Below, in pieces: positions 53,178 to 61,468 of a stretch of 64,000 nt of DNA. The position numbers and the translations under genes were made by a program. The first letter of the stretch is position 1; each line of letters starts with the position of its first letter. The stretch lies in contig NZ_CP162511.1 of the NCBI RefSeq assembly GCF_040939305.1, positions 2,418,001-2,482,000 on the forward strand, given 5' to 3'. The stretch is from Herbiconiux sp. A18JL235 (GTDB lineage Bacteria > Actinomycetota > Actinomycetes > Actinomycetales > Microbacteriaceae). The notes under the pieces were generated by a model. It was not told the origin of the DNA. It did not search any database and was given only the letters and a program-made list of their open reading frames with translations.

Positions 53178-54508
53178 GCGGCATGCACACCGCCTTCGAC
53201 CTCTCCTTCGCCCACACCGAGGGTCGCTGGGCGCGGCCCGGCTCCTGGGTGGGCGCACCGTTCCCCGACGTGCGCATCTATCAGGAGATCGCCCGCACGG
53301 CGGAGCGGGCCGGCGTCGACCTGCTCTTCTTCGGCGACGGCAGCGGCATCCCCGACACCTGGCGAGGGTCGATGGATGCGGCGGTCGAGTGGGGAATCCA
53401 ATGGCCACGGCACGACATGGGCCCGGTGGTCGCCTCGATGGCGGCGGTGACCGAGCACATCGGGTTCGGGCTGACCTACTCGTCGACCTTCGCGCATCCG
53501 TTCACCGTGGCCAGGCTGCTCAACTCGCTCGACCACGTCACCGGCGGCCGGCTCGCCTTCAACGTGGTGGCCTCGGCGCGGGGCGCCGACGCCGCGAACT
53601 ACGGCTTCGCCGAGCGCATGGACCACGACGAGCGCTACGACCGCATGAGCGAGTTCATGGCGGTGTGCCGGGCGCTCTGGGCCTCGGTGCCCGCGGAGGC
53701 GATCGTCGCCGACCGCTCGACGGGACGGTACGCGGACGCGGCGCTCGTGCATCCGATCGACCACGTGGGCACGCACTTCCGGGTGAAGGGGCCGCTCGCG
53801 AGCGCGCCGAGCCCGCAGGGGTGGCCGGTGCTCGTGCAGGCGGGCAACTCGCCGAAGGGCATCGCGACCTCGGCCGAGTTCGTAGAGCTGGTGTTCGGGT
53901 TCGGCGGGAGCGTCGCCGGCCAGCAGCGGCACCGCGCGGCCCTGGACGCAGCTCTCCTCGGCGCGGGGCGCGACCCGTCGGCCGTCGGCATCCTGTGGGC
54001 GACGCAGGCCATCGTGGGGCGGAGCGCCCGCGAGGCCGCCGAGCGGCGCGACGAGGTCGCGGCGTTCTGGCACCCGGAGGCGGTGGGGGCGTTCCTGTCG
54101 CACAACGTGGGGTTCGACTTCTCGACGCTGCCCGAGCGTTTCACTCTCGACGAGCTGGTGGCCGAGATCACCCGCGTGAACGGAGCACAGGGCGGGTTCG
54201 TCGGCGCGCTCGTGGGCGAGCTCGGCGGCTCGGCGTCGCTCACCCGCGACGAGCTGTTCGAGCACGGCTGGCGGCACGCCACCGGGCTCGACCACACCCT
54301 GTGCGGCACCGCGAGCGAGGTGGCCGACGCGCTGGAGGAGAACTTCGCGGCCACGGGCAGCCGGGGCGGCTACATGTTCGCGAGCCCGCTCGCGGCGCCC
54401 TCGGGGTACGGCGACCTGTCGGAGCTGCTCGTGCCGGAGCTGCGACGGCGGGGGGCCCTGGCGCCGCGGTACGCGGGGAGGACGCTTCGGGAGAACCTCT
54501 CGAGCTGA
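53174..54508 (+). CDS. LLM-class flavin-dependent monooxygenase
   Basis: A 444-residue member of the NtaA/DszA branch: L-L-F-F-G-D-G-S-G-I-P-D-T, S-S-T-F-A-H-P-F-T-V-A-R-L, G-G-R-L-A-F-N-V-V-A-S-A-R, and V-L-V-Q-A-G-N-S-P-K-G. It is more distant from the copies at 17335 and 42859 than those are from each other. Last gene of the plus-strand operon, joined by GTGA to the RutB-like gene. Together with the RutA-like enzyme it implies two oxygen insertions in the pathway, or alternative substrates. Confidence 0.9.
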   Translation: MSGMHTAFDLSFAHTEGRWARPGSWVGAPFPDVRIYQEIARTAERAGVDLLFFGDGSGIPDTWRGSMDAAVEWGIQWPRHDMGPVVASMAAVTEHIGFGLTYSSTFAHPFTVARLLNSLDHVTGGRLAFNVVASARGADAANYGFAERMDHDERYDRMSEFMAVCRALWASVPAEAIVADRSTGRYADAALVHPIDHVGTHFRVKGPLASAPSPQGWPVLVQAGNSPKGIATSAEFVELVFGFGGSVAGQQRHRAALDAALLGAGRDPSAVGILWATQAIVGRSAREAAERRDEVAAFWHPEAVGAFLSHNVGFDFSTLPERFTLDELVAEITRVNGAQGGFVGALVGELGGSASLTRDELFEHGWRHATGLDHTLCGTASEVADALEENFAATGSRGGYMFASPLAAPSGYGDLSELLVPELRRRGALAPRYAGRTLRENLSS

Positions 54509-54557
54509 AGGGGCGCGAGCCCGGGCCGCGGCGCTGCGTCGGGGCCCGGGCTGCGAT

Positions 54558-54887
54558 TCACTGCAGCTCGTGTCCGCCGTGCGCGTCGGCCTCGATGGTC
54601 TCGTCGGTCACGACGAGACCGAAGTTCGTGTTGGCCGAGAGCGCGAGCGTCTCGGCCCACTCCCGGTTGATGCGCGGCGGGCGCGACCCCTCGTAACGAA
54701 AACGGATCGGCACCCCGTTGTCGACCCAGATGGCGTTTCGTCCGTTGCCTTCCTCGGGCGGGATGACCCAGGAGAGGAAGAAGCTCTCGTTGCGCCGCAG
54801 CTTCATGCCGATGACGGCCTGGAGGTGGGCAAGCAACCGATCGGACAACTCGAAACGCGCATCGCCTCCGTAGAACAGCGTTCCCAT
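54558..54887 (-). CDS. DUF7882-like small protein
   Basis: A 109-residue protein beginning M-G-T-L-F-Y-G-G and containing L-L-A-H-L-Q-A-V-I-G-M-K-L-R-R-N-E-S-F split around it, with I-W-V-D-N and R-I-N-R-E-W-A-E-T-L-A-L-S-A-N. This type is frequent in Microbacteriaceae and is often misnamed ATP-dependent DNA ligase; no ligase motif (KxDG) is present. GAGGAGCAGAAGCGGG lies before ATG 54887. Function unknown. Divergent from the next gene. Confidence 0.8.
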   Translation of the reverse strand: MGTLFYGGDARFELSDRLLAHLQAVIGMKLRRNESFFLSWVIPPEEGNGRNAIWVDNGVPIRFRYEGSRPPRINREWAETLALSANTNFGLVVTDETIEADAHGGHELQ

Positions 54888-54996
54888 CCCGCTTCTGCTC
54901 CTCTCTTCTGTGCTGGGTACAAAATACCGCGTTGCACACGATCTCCGGGAAGTCAAGGTGCCAGGGTTGACAGGCCGACCGCGTATCGTTCGGTCT

Positions 54997-55353
54997 ATGT
55001 CGTATCGGACGAAGGCTCTGCTCGAGGAGTGGGTGCGCCAGTTCCGAACCGAGGGCCATCAGGTCTCCGGCGCCCTCGAGGTGATCGCGCAAGACGGATC
55101 GGACGGCTCCGACACGGGCCTCGTCGTCGTGCGTCTCGAGAGCGTCGCGAACGATGTCTACATGCAGCCCGTCGCGATCGGCGACCCGCACTGGGAGATC
55201 ACCATCGGCGCCCTCGAGAGAGAGGTCGTGCTGAGCCCGCAGGAACTGCTCACCCTCAACGCCGAACTCGCCATCACCGCGGCGTTGTGCACCTTCCTCG
55301 AGCACAAGTCGCTCGAGCACGACGAGCAGCACGGGCGCACCACGATCGCGTGA
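54997..55353 (+). CDS. Hypothetical small protein
   Basis: A 118-residue acidic protein: M-S-Y-R-T-K-A-L-L-E-E-W-V-R-Q-F-R at the start, mixed beta segments (V-V-V-R-L-E-S-V-A, W-E-I-T-I-G-A-L) and a helical C-terminus containing A-A-L-C-T-F-L-E-H-K-S-L-E-H-D. No family recognised. ATG 54997 has a TATCGT box seven bases upstream and no ribosome site, so the mRNA may be leaderless; a TTGACA sits at 54967-54972, but spacing is short for that pair. Confidence 0.65.
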   Translation: MSYRTKALLEEWVRQFRTEGHQVSGALEVIAQDGSDGSDTGLVVVRLESVANDVYMQPVAIGDPHWEITIGALEREVVLSPQELLTLNAELAITAALCTFLEHKSLEHDEQHGRTTIA

Positions 55354-55358
55354 GCCGG

Positions 55359-55811
55359 TCAGCCGGCGGCTCTCGCGACGAGCGCCGCGATGCGGTCCGC
55401 CGTCGCGTCGTCGATGCGGGTGATCGCGAAGGCCGTCTCCCAGAGACCGCTGGGGTCGTCGAGGGCCGCAGCTGAACTGAACCCCAGCGTGGAGTAGCGC
55501 TCCTTGTCCCCCACGCCGCTGCGGAAGAACACCACGACCTTGCCGTCACGCGACCACCCGGGCTGGCCGTAGTAGAGCTTCGGAAGCAGCTCCGGCGCGG
55601 CCTCCGCGACGATCGCGCGGAGCCGCTCGGCCAGCGCGCGGTCACCCGCATCCATCGCCGCGATCTTCTCCGCCTGGGCCTCGGCGTCGGCCGCAGCCTT
55701 CTCGGCGGCCTTGCCCTTGCGTGCCTCGGCCTTGAGCTCGGCGGCGCGCTCCTTCATGGCTCGGCGCTCCTCGGCGGAGAAGCCTCCCTCGTCTGATCGG
55801 GCGGCGTTCAT
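55359..55811 (-). CDS. DUF1801-like protein
   Basis: A 150-residue protein. The first 60 residues form a long charged helix (E-R-R-A-M-K-E-R-A-A-E-L-K-A-E), likely a coiled coil. The rest fits the YdhG/DUF1801 fold: P-E-L-L-P-K-L-Y-Y-G-Q-P-G-W-S-R-D-G-K-V-V-V-F-F, then Y-S-T-L-G-F. Proteins of this fold are sometimes called iron chaperones, but evidence is thin. AAAGGA precedes ATG 55811. Confidence 0.75.
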   Translation of the reverse strand: MNAARSDEGGFSAEERRAMKERAAELKAEARKGKAAEKAAADAEAQAEKIAAMDAGDRALAERLRAIVAEAAPELLPKLYYGQPGWSRDGKVVVFFRSGVGDKERYSTLGFSSAAALDDPSGLWETAFAITRIDDATADRIAALVARAAG

Positions 55812-55938
55812 GGTTGTCGTCCTTTCGTCTGTGACGGGTGCCGGGTCGCGGGTTCGGGGTGCCTCCACGCCAGTCGCCGGATGCGGTGGCGGGTTCGAGA
55901 TCTGCTCGTTCCACCCGGGCGGGCGTGCATCCCTGCGC

Positions 55939-56391
55939 TCAGACGGCGGCGGAACGGGTGAGCACGAGGAGGTCGAGCCTGCCCTGCTGCACGAGCTCCC
56001 CACGCTGGTTGTGCAGCGAGACGAGTCGCTCGACGACCCCGGTGTCGCCCTTCGAGGTGAGGCGGGTACCGACGATCTCGACGGTGCAGGTGAGGGTGTC
56101 GCCGATGAACACCGGACCCACGAAGCGCCAGGCGTCGATGCCGAGGAGGGCGACGGCGCTGCCCTCGAACACGCCCGTGCGAGCGATGAGCCCGAGGCTG
56201 AGCGAGGTTCCGAAGAGGCCGTGCACGACGCGCTGCCCGTAGCGGGTGCCCGCAGCGAACTCGATGTCGGTGTGCACCGGGTTGTTGTCGTTCGTGAGGG
56301 CCGCGAACATCACGACGTCGGTCTCGGTGACGGTCTTGCCCGGGCTCACGAACACCTGGCCGACCTCGAGGTCATCGAAGTAGTGCACCAT
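55939..56391 (-). CDS. MaoC-family hot-dog dehydratase
   Basis: A 150-residue single-hot-dog protein of the MaoC/R-hydratase type. The hydratase motif is D-N-N-P-V-H-T-D (about 35-42) with catalytic Asp and His, followed by R-V-V-H-G-L-F-G-T-S. Substrates are usually enoyl-CoA or mesaconyl-type acyl-CoAs. TATCGT is placed six bases before ATG 56391, and the intervening bases are all G, so either leaderless initiation or a ribosome site is possible. Confidence 0.88.
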   Translation of the reverse strand: MVHYFDDLEVGQVFVSPGKTVTETDVVMFAALTNDNNPVHTDIEFAAGTRYGQRVVHGLFGTSLSLGLIARTGVFEGSAVALLGIDAWRFVGPVFIGDTLTCTVEIVGTRLTSKGDTGVVERLVSLHNQRGELVQQGRLDLLVLTRSAAV

Positions 56392-56462
56392 CCCCCCACG
56401 ATATCCCGCGCCTCGGGCCGCTCCTGCACAGGAGCAGCCTTCTCCACAGTCGAGCGTGCAAC

Positions 56463-57395
56463 GTGTCTCGTCGTGCCCTCGGGATCAATGATGGGGCGAT
56501 GCTCCTGCTCGATGCTGTTGCCTCGCTGGGCGGTATCGCCTCGCTCGGCACCCTTGCCCTCGAGCACGGCGTCTCCTCACGCGACGTAGGAAACGCCGTC
56601 CGCCGAGGTGAGGTGACTCGCGTGAGACAGGGGTGGGTCTGTCTCCCCGCTGCCGACCGCGAACTCGTCGGGGCGGTGCGTGTCGGAGGAACCCTGAGCT
56701 GCACCTCCATTCTGCGTCGTCACGGAATCTGGTGCGCCCACGATCGCCGTCTGCATGTCCGCGTCCTCCCCCATGTCGGCCGGGTGAGGTCGCCGTTCGA
56801 CAGGAAGCTGCCGCTGTCGGCCGACCACGCCGTGCACGTGCACCGGCCCGCATGGCCGGGCGTGGCGGCGCGAACCTGCGCCGCGGACGACCTCTCCACG
56901 GCGCTCGCGCTCGCCGTCGTGTGTCAGCCCCGCTTCGATGCGGTCGCCTCGCTCGACTCGGCTCTCAACCGCCACCTGATCACTCAGGCTCAACTCGACG
57001 ACGTGCTCGCTCCCCTGCCCGCGAAGTACCGGGCCTACGCTGGTGTGGTCGACGGTGCTGCTCAGTCCGGGTTGGAGACGAAGGCGCGGCTCGCGCTCCG
57101 CGGCCGTGGCGTGCGTCTGCGCACCCAGGTTCGGGTGCCCGAGGTGGGGCGCGTCGACCTCCTGCTCGGCGACCGGCTCGTGCTTGAGCTCGACGGCTGG
57201 GAGTGGCACTCCCGGCCGGCCGACTTCGAGGAAGACCGGCGGCGCAGTCGCGCCCTCGCGGCCCAGGGGTTTCGCGAACTGCGCTTCAGCTACCGTCAGG
57301 TCACCCGCGACTGGGCTGAGTGCGAACGTGTCGTGCTCGCACTGGTGCGAGCCGACGAGCACCTCTGGCGCGCCCGACACGTTCGACCGGTATGA
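56463..57395 (+). CDS. AbiEi-type N-domain / DUF559 protein
   Basis: A 310-residue protein. The N-terminus (about 10-60: G-G-I-A-S-L-G-T-L, S-S-R-D-V-G-N-A-V-R-R-G-E-V-T-R-V-R-Q-G-W) matches the winged-helix domain of AbiEi-like antitoxins. The C-terminus (about 205-300) has a DUF559/Vsr-like nuclease core: G-R-V-D-L-L-L-G-D-R-L-V-L-E-L-D-G-W-E-W-H, then R-R-R-S-R-A-L-A. Such proteins are common in actinobacteria without a partner toxin and have no proven role. The stop codon lies inside a 57-base palindromic element. Confidence 0.82.
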   Translation: MSRRALGINDGAMLLLDAVASLGGIASLGTLALEHGVSSRDVGNAVRRGEVTRVRQGWVCLPAADRELVGAVRVGGTLSCTSILRRHGIWCAHDRRLHVRVLPHVGRVRSPFDRKLPLSADHAVHVHRPAWPGVAARTCAADDLSTALALAVVCQPRFDAVASLDSALNRHLITQAQLDDVLAPLPAKYRAYAGVVDGAAQSGLETKARLALRGRGVRLRTQVRVPEVGRVDLLLGDRLVLELDGWEWHSRPADFEEDRRRSRALAAQGFRELRFSYRQVTRDWAECERVVLALVRADEHLWRARHVRPV

Positions 57396-57445
57396 GAATT
57401 GGCACACCGAGCTCCAGGAGAGCTCGAGCGCGCGATTCTCATACC
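57389..57445. repeat. 57-bp palindromic element, copy 1
   Basis: Bounded by perfect 11-base inverted ends GGTATGAGAAT and ATTCTCATACC, with a smaller inner dyad GAGCTC-CAGGA-GAGCTC. It contains the stop codon of the DUF559 gene. It is 50/57 identical to copy 2. Confidence 0.85.
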
Positions 57446-57547
57446 ATTCGTTCACGGTCGCGTCGGGGTGCCCTTGGCGCCCAGCACACGCGCCTGAGCG
57501 TCTGCGTCGGGAAGCGCGCGGGCACGACCCGCACTGCGCGTTCGAAT

Positions 57548-57604
57548 GGTATGAGAATCAGCACACCGAGCCCCAGGTGAGCTCGAGCACATGATTCTCA
57601 TACC
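57548..57604. repeat. 57-bp palindromic element, copy 2
   Basis: Same ends and length as copy 1, 102 bases downstream of it in the same orientation. The sixteen bases CGAATGGTATGAGAAT (57543-57558) are the exact reverse complement of 57435-57450, so the two copies can also pair with each other. The spacer (57446-57547) and 57605-57707 hold no gene that I can support; the latter is very GC-rich. Confidence 0.85.
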
Positions 57605-57707
57605 AGTCGCGCGGCGCGCGTGGCGGGGCGGGCACTGCGCACGGCGCGGGGGCGCAGAGGTGCGAACGCAGCGCGTGCGCGCTACGCGGGGGCGCCAGCG
57701 CGGCGCG

Positions 57708-58859
57708 CTACGCGGTGACGACCTGGGGGGTGCCGACGGCGTCGGAGGGCATCTCGGCGGCGAGGCGGTTGGCCTCCTCGATGAGGGTGGCGACGATGTC
57801 GGCCTCGGGCACGGTCTTGATGACCTCGCCCTTCACGAAGATCTGGCCCTTGCCGTTGCCCGAGGCCACACCGAGGTCGGCCTCGCGCGCCTCACCAGGG
57901 CCGTTCACGACGCACCCCATCACGGCGACGCGCAGCGGCACGCTCATGCCTTCGAGCCCGTCGGTGACCTGGTTGGCGAGCGTGTACACGTCGACCTGGG
58001 CGCGCCCGCACGACGGGCACGACACGATCTCGAGCTTGCGCTCACGGAGGTTGAGCGACTGCAGGATCTGCAGACCCACCTTCACCTCCTCGGCCGGCGG
58101 GGCCGACAGCGACACGCGGATGGTGTCGCCGATGCCCTCTGCGAGCAGGATGCCGAAGGCCGTCGCGCTCTTGATGGTGCCCTGGAACGCCGGGCCGGCC
58201 TCGGTGACACCGAGGTGCAGCGGCCAGTCGCCGCGCTCGGCGAGCAGGCGGTAGGCCTTCACCATCACGATGGGGTCGTTGTGCTTCACCGAGATCTTGA
58301 AGTCGTGGAAGTCGTGCTCCTCGAACAGCGACGCCTCCCAGATCGCGCTCTCCATGAGCGCCTCCGGGGTCGCCTTGCCGTACTTCTCGAGCAGCCGCGG
58401 GTCGAGCGATCCCGCGTTCACACCGATGCGGATGGAGACTCCCGCCGCCTTCGCAGCAGCGGCGATCTTGCCCACCTGGTCGTCGAACTTCCGGATGTTG
58501 CCCGGGTTCACGCGCACGCCGGCGCACCCGGCGTCGATGGCCGCGTAGACGTAGTTCGGCTGGAAGTGGATGTCGGCGATCACGGGGATCTGCGACTTCT
58601 TCGCGATGATCGGCAGCGCCTCGGCGTCGTCGCGCGAGGGCACGGCGACGCGCACGATGTCGCAGCCGGATGCGGTGAGCTCGGCGATCTGCTGAAGGGT
58701 CGCGTTGATGTTCGGGGTGGGCGTCGTGGTCATCGACTGCACGCTCACGGGGGCGTCGCCGCCGACCAGCACTTTGCCCACCTTGATCTGCCGCGACTTG
58801 CGGCGGGGGGCGAGGGTCTCGGGCGGGGGCTTGGGCATCCCCAGGTTGATAGCTGGCAC
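57708..58859 (-). CDS. ispG: 4-hydroxy-3-methylbut-2-en-1-yl diphosphate synthase
   Basis: Penultimate step of the MEP isoprenoid pathway, a 4Fe-4S enzyme. The 383 residues include the TIM barrel start ([11 protein letters not shown]), I-A-D-I-H-F, R-V-N-P-G-N, and the cluster cysteines C-P-S-C-G-R and [12 protein letters not shown] 58859 has a TAGACT box exactly six bases upstream, suggesting a leaderless mRNA. dxr and an M50 protease lie upstream on the same strand, the usual dxr-rseP-ispG order. Confidence 0.97.
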   Translation of the reverse strand: MPAINLGMPKPPPETLAPRRKSRQIKVGKVLVGGDAPVSVQSMTTTPTPNINATLQQIAELTASGCDIVRVAVPSRDDAEALPIIAKKSQIPVIADIHFQPNYVYAAIDAGCAGVRVNPGNIRKFDDQVGKIAAAAKAAGVSIRIGVNAGSLDPRLLEKYGKATPEALMESAIWEASLFEEHDFHDFKISVKHNDPIVMVKAYRLLAERGDWPLHLGVTEAGPAFQGTIKSATAFGILLAEGIGDTIRVSLSAPPAEEVKVGLQILQSLNLRERKLEIVSCPSCGRAQVDVYTLANQVTDGLEGMSVPLRVAVMGCVVNGPGEAREADLGVASGNGKGQIFVKGEVIKTVPEADIVATLIEEANRLAAEMPSDAVGTPQVVTA

Positions 58860-58865
58860 GGATTC

Positions 58866-58871
58866 AGTCTA
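58866..58871 (-). promoter_or_regulatory. -10 box TAGACT for ispG
   Basis: TAGACT on the minus strand, six bases (GAATCC) before GTG 58859, in the 77-base gap after the M50 protease gene. Confidence 0.5.
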
Positions 58872-58936
58872 GAACCGCTCTCTGAACGGGAGGCGTCAAC
58901 CGAAGATGTTCGGTGCTCCGCACCGACCGGCCGGCA

Positions 58937-60265
58937 TCAGCCGAAAATATTGACGGGTTTCACGATGTCGGCGTACACCAGCAGCGCCGTCATGCCCCCG
59001 AACAGGATGACCACCGCGAAGGTGAGCGGCATGAGCTTCGCCGCGTCGACCGGCCCCGGGTCGCGGCGACCGAACAGTTTCGCGAAGAACCGGCGGATGC
59101 CCTCCCACAGCGCCGAGACCACGTGCCCGCCGTCGAGCGGGGTGAGCGGCACCAGGTTGATGACGAACAGCGCGATGTTGAGCGAGCCCAGGAGGCCGAG
59201 CAGGCTCGCCGCCTTCGACTCGATCGAGATGGAATCGAGGGAGGCGATCTCGCCCGCGACCCTGCCGACACCGACCACGCTGATGGGGCCGTTGATGTCG
59301 CGCTCCTCCGACCCGAACGCTGCCTGCGCCACGTCGTACAGCCGCTGCGGCAGGTTGAGCACGATGCCCGCCGTACCGGCGATGTTCTCCCCCACCATGG
59401 GCAGAACGGCGGTGATGGGCTGCGGCACCAGCTCTTGCGCGGCGCCGATGCCCACGAAACCCACCTCCTGGGTCTTCGAGCTGCCGTCGGCGTTCTTCAC
59501 GACCTCGCCCTTGTCGTCGGTGACGTAGCGCTCGGTGAGCAGCGGGGTGACAGTGAGCGCCACCTGCTCGCCGTCGCGCTCGACCACGAGCGGGAGCGCC
59601 TCGCCCGACGACTCCCGGATGATGTCGGTCGACTGGGCCCACGAGGTGATGGCCACCCCGTCGAGGCTCACCAGCTTGTCGCCGGGCTTCAGACCCGCCG
59701 CCGCCCCGGGCGACTCCTGATCGCCCGCCTCGCAGCTCTGCCGGTCGCTCGTGGCGGGCAGCACGCAGGCCGAGACGCTGCCGACCGTCGTGGAGGTCTG
59801 CAGGGTGCCGAAGCCCACGATGACGATCGAGAAGAACACCACGGCGAGCACGAGATTCATGAACGGGCCGCCGAGCATCACGATGATGCGCTGCCACACC
59901 GGCTTGCGGTAGAAGGCCCGGTCGTCGTCGTCGCCGATCGACTCCTGGGACTGGTCGCGTGCATCCTGCACCATCGATTGAAAGAACCCGGTGCTGTTCG
60001 CCCTCGCCTTGCCGCCCGCCCCGCGCGGCGGGAACATGCCGATCATCGAGACGTAGCCGCCGAGCGGGATGGCCTTCAGGCCGTACTCCGTCTCACCGCG
60101 GCGGCGGGAGAAGACGGTCGGCCCGAAGCCGATCATGTACTGGGTGACCTTGATGCCGAAGAGCTTGGCGGGCACCAGGTGGCCGACCTCGTGCAGCCCG
60201 ATCGAGATGGCGACTCCCACGGCGACGATGAGCACGCCGAGGATGAACTGCAGGACCGTTTCCAC
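58937..60265 (-). CDS. rseP: Site-2 zinc protease, RseP/Rip1 type
   Basis: A 442-residue intramembrane M50 protease that cuts membrane-bound regulators such as anti-sigma factors. Zinc motif H-E-V-G-H (25-29) in the first helix, a PDZ domain (about 190-260: G-L-K-P-G-D-K-L-V-S-L-D-G), and the C-terminal helix motif P-L-D-G-G-H. An inserted loop with D-A-R-D-Q-S-Q-E-S-I-G-D-D-D-D (about 105-120) is cytoplasmic or periplasm-facing; two Cys near 170-185 may pair. TAGTGT lies six bases before GTG 60265. Confidence 0.95.
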   Translation of the reverse strand: METVLQFILGVLIVAVGVAISIGLHEVGHLVPAKLFGIKVTQYMIGFGPTVFSRRRGETEYGLKAIPLGGYVSMIGMFPPRGAGGKARANSTGFFQSMVQDARDQSQESIGDDDDRAFYRKPVWQRIIVMLGGPFMNLVLAVVFFSIVIVGFGTLQTSTTVGSVSACVLPATSDRQSCEAGDQESPGAAAGLKPGDKLVSLDGVAITSWAQSTDIIRESSGEALPLVVERDGEQVALTVTPLLTERYVTDDKGEVVKNADGSSKTQEVGFVGIGAAQELVPQPITAVLPMVGENIAGTAGIVLNLPQRLYDVAQAAFGSEERDINGPISVVGVGRVAGEIASLDSISIESKAASLLGLLGSLNIALFVINLVPLTPLDGGHVVSALWEGIRRFFAKLFGRRDPGPVDAAKLMPLTFAVVILFGGMTALLVYADIVKPVNIFG

Positions 60266-60271
60266 ACGAGG

Positions 60272-60277
60272 ACACTA
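60272..60277 (-). promoter_or_regulatory. -10 box TAGTGT for the M50 protease gene
   Basis: TAGTGT on the minus strand followed by CCTCGT and then GTG 60265, the same six-base spacing as other putative leaderless genes in this window. Confidence 0.45.
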
Positions 60278-60342
60278 CCCCGGGCCCCGGACACCGCGCT
60301 GACCGTACGCTGGGCGCCGCGTGTGCACTCGGCAAGAACGCG

Positions 60343-61428
60343 TCAGGCCGCCGCGATCAGCCGGTCGGCGGTCGCCCGCGCCCACAGCTCGGTCTCGGCG
60401 AGCGACTCACGGGTGATCTCCTCCGACGGCATCTCGTGGAGGTCGACCACCCGCGCCACGGTGTCGACGATGTCGAGAAAACCGATGCGCCCGGCGTGGA
60501 ACGCCGCGACCGCCTGCTCGTTCGCCGCGTTGAACACGGCGGGGTAGCTGCCTCCCGCGCGCCCGACCTTCTTGGCGAGCTCGACGGCGGGGAAGGCCAC
60601 GTCGTCGAGCGGCTCGAAGGTCCAGCTGTGGGAGGCGGTCCAGTCGAGAGGGGCCCCGACGCCGGCCACGCGCGCCGGCCAGTTGATGCCGAGGGCGATG
60701 GGGAGCCGCATGTCGGGAGGCGAGGCCTGCGCGATGGTCGACCCGTCGACGAACTCGACCATCGAGTGCACCACCGACTGCGGATGCACGGTGACCTCGA
60801 TGTCGGAGAACGGCACGTCGAACAGCAGGTGCGCCTCGATCACCTCGAGACCCTTGTTCACCAGGGTCGCCGAGTTCGTCGTGACCACGAGGCCCATGTC
60901 CCAGGTGGGGTGCGCCAGCGCCTCGCGCGGGGTCACCGACGCCATCTCGGCACGGCTTCGGCCGCGGAAAGGGCCTCCGGATGCAGTGAGCACGAGCCGC
61001 GACACCTCGCTCCCGCTACCCGAGCGGAGTGCCTGGGCGATGGCGGAGTGCTCGGAGTCGACGGGGACGATCTGCCCGGGACGGGCGATCCCCTTGACGA
61101 GCTCGCCGCCGACGATGAGGCTCTCCTTGTTGGCGAGCGCGAGCACGCGGCCCGCCTCGAGCGCGGCGAGGGTGGGGCCGAGCCCGACCGAGCCGGTGAT
61201 GCCGTTCAGCACCACGTCGGCCTCGACGTCGCGCACCAGCTGCTCGGCCTCGACCTCGCCGAGGCCGGTGTCGGCGACACCGAACTCCGCCGCCTGAGCG
61301 TCGAGCGCCTCGCGGTTGCTGCCCGCGACGAGCCCCACCACCTCGAACGTCTCGGGGTTCGCCCTGATGACGTCGAGCGCCTGAACGCCGATGGAACCGG
61401 TGGAGCCGAGGATGATGACGCGTCGCAC
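60343..61428 (-). CDS. dxr: 1-deoxy-D-xylulose 5-phosphate reductoisomerase
   Basis: NADPH-dependent second step of the MEP pathway. The 361-residue enzyme has G-S-T-G-S-I-G (8-14), L-A-N-K-E-S-L-I-V-G-G, P-V-D-S-E-H-S-A-I, and S-G-G-P-F-R-G, with metal/substrate residues D-S-E-H. M-V-E-F-V-D-G-S-T and the C-terminal domain are complete. GTG 61428 has GGAGG-like sequence upstream. 77 bases separate it from the M50 protease gene. Confidence 0.97.
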   Translation of the reverse strand: MRRVIILGSTGSIGVQALDVIRANPETFEVVGLVAGSNREALDAQAAEFGVADTGLGEVEAEQLVRDVEADVVLNGITGSVGLGPTLAALEAGRVLALANKESLIVGGELVKGIARPGQIVPVDSEHSAIAQALRSGSGSEVSRLVLTASGGPFRGRSRAEMASVTPREALAHPTWDMGLVVTTNSATLVNKGLEVIEAHLLFDVPFSDIEVTVHPQSVVHSMVEFVDGSTIAQASPPDMRLPIALGINWPARVAGVGAPLDWTASHSWTFEPLDDVAFPAVELAKKVGRAGGSYPAVFNAANEQAVAAFHAGRIGFLDIVDTVARVVDLHEMPSEEITRESLAETELWARATADRLIAAA

Positions 61429-61468
61429 GCCCCCATCCTCCCACGCCGCCCGATCCCGGGGGCTCGGG

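Noticed and set aside
54558..54887. ATP-dependent DNA ligase
   Set aside because: No KxDG nucleotidyltransferase motif and only 109 residues.
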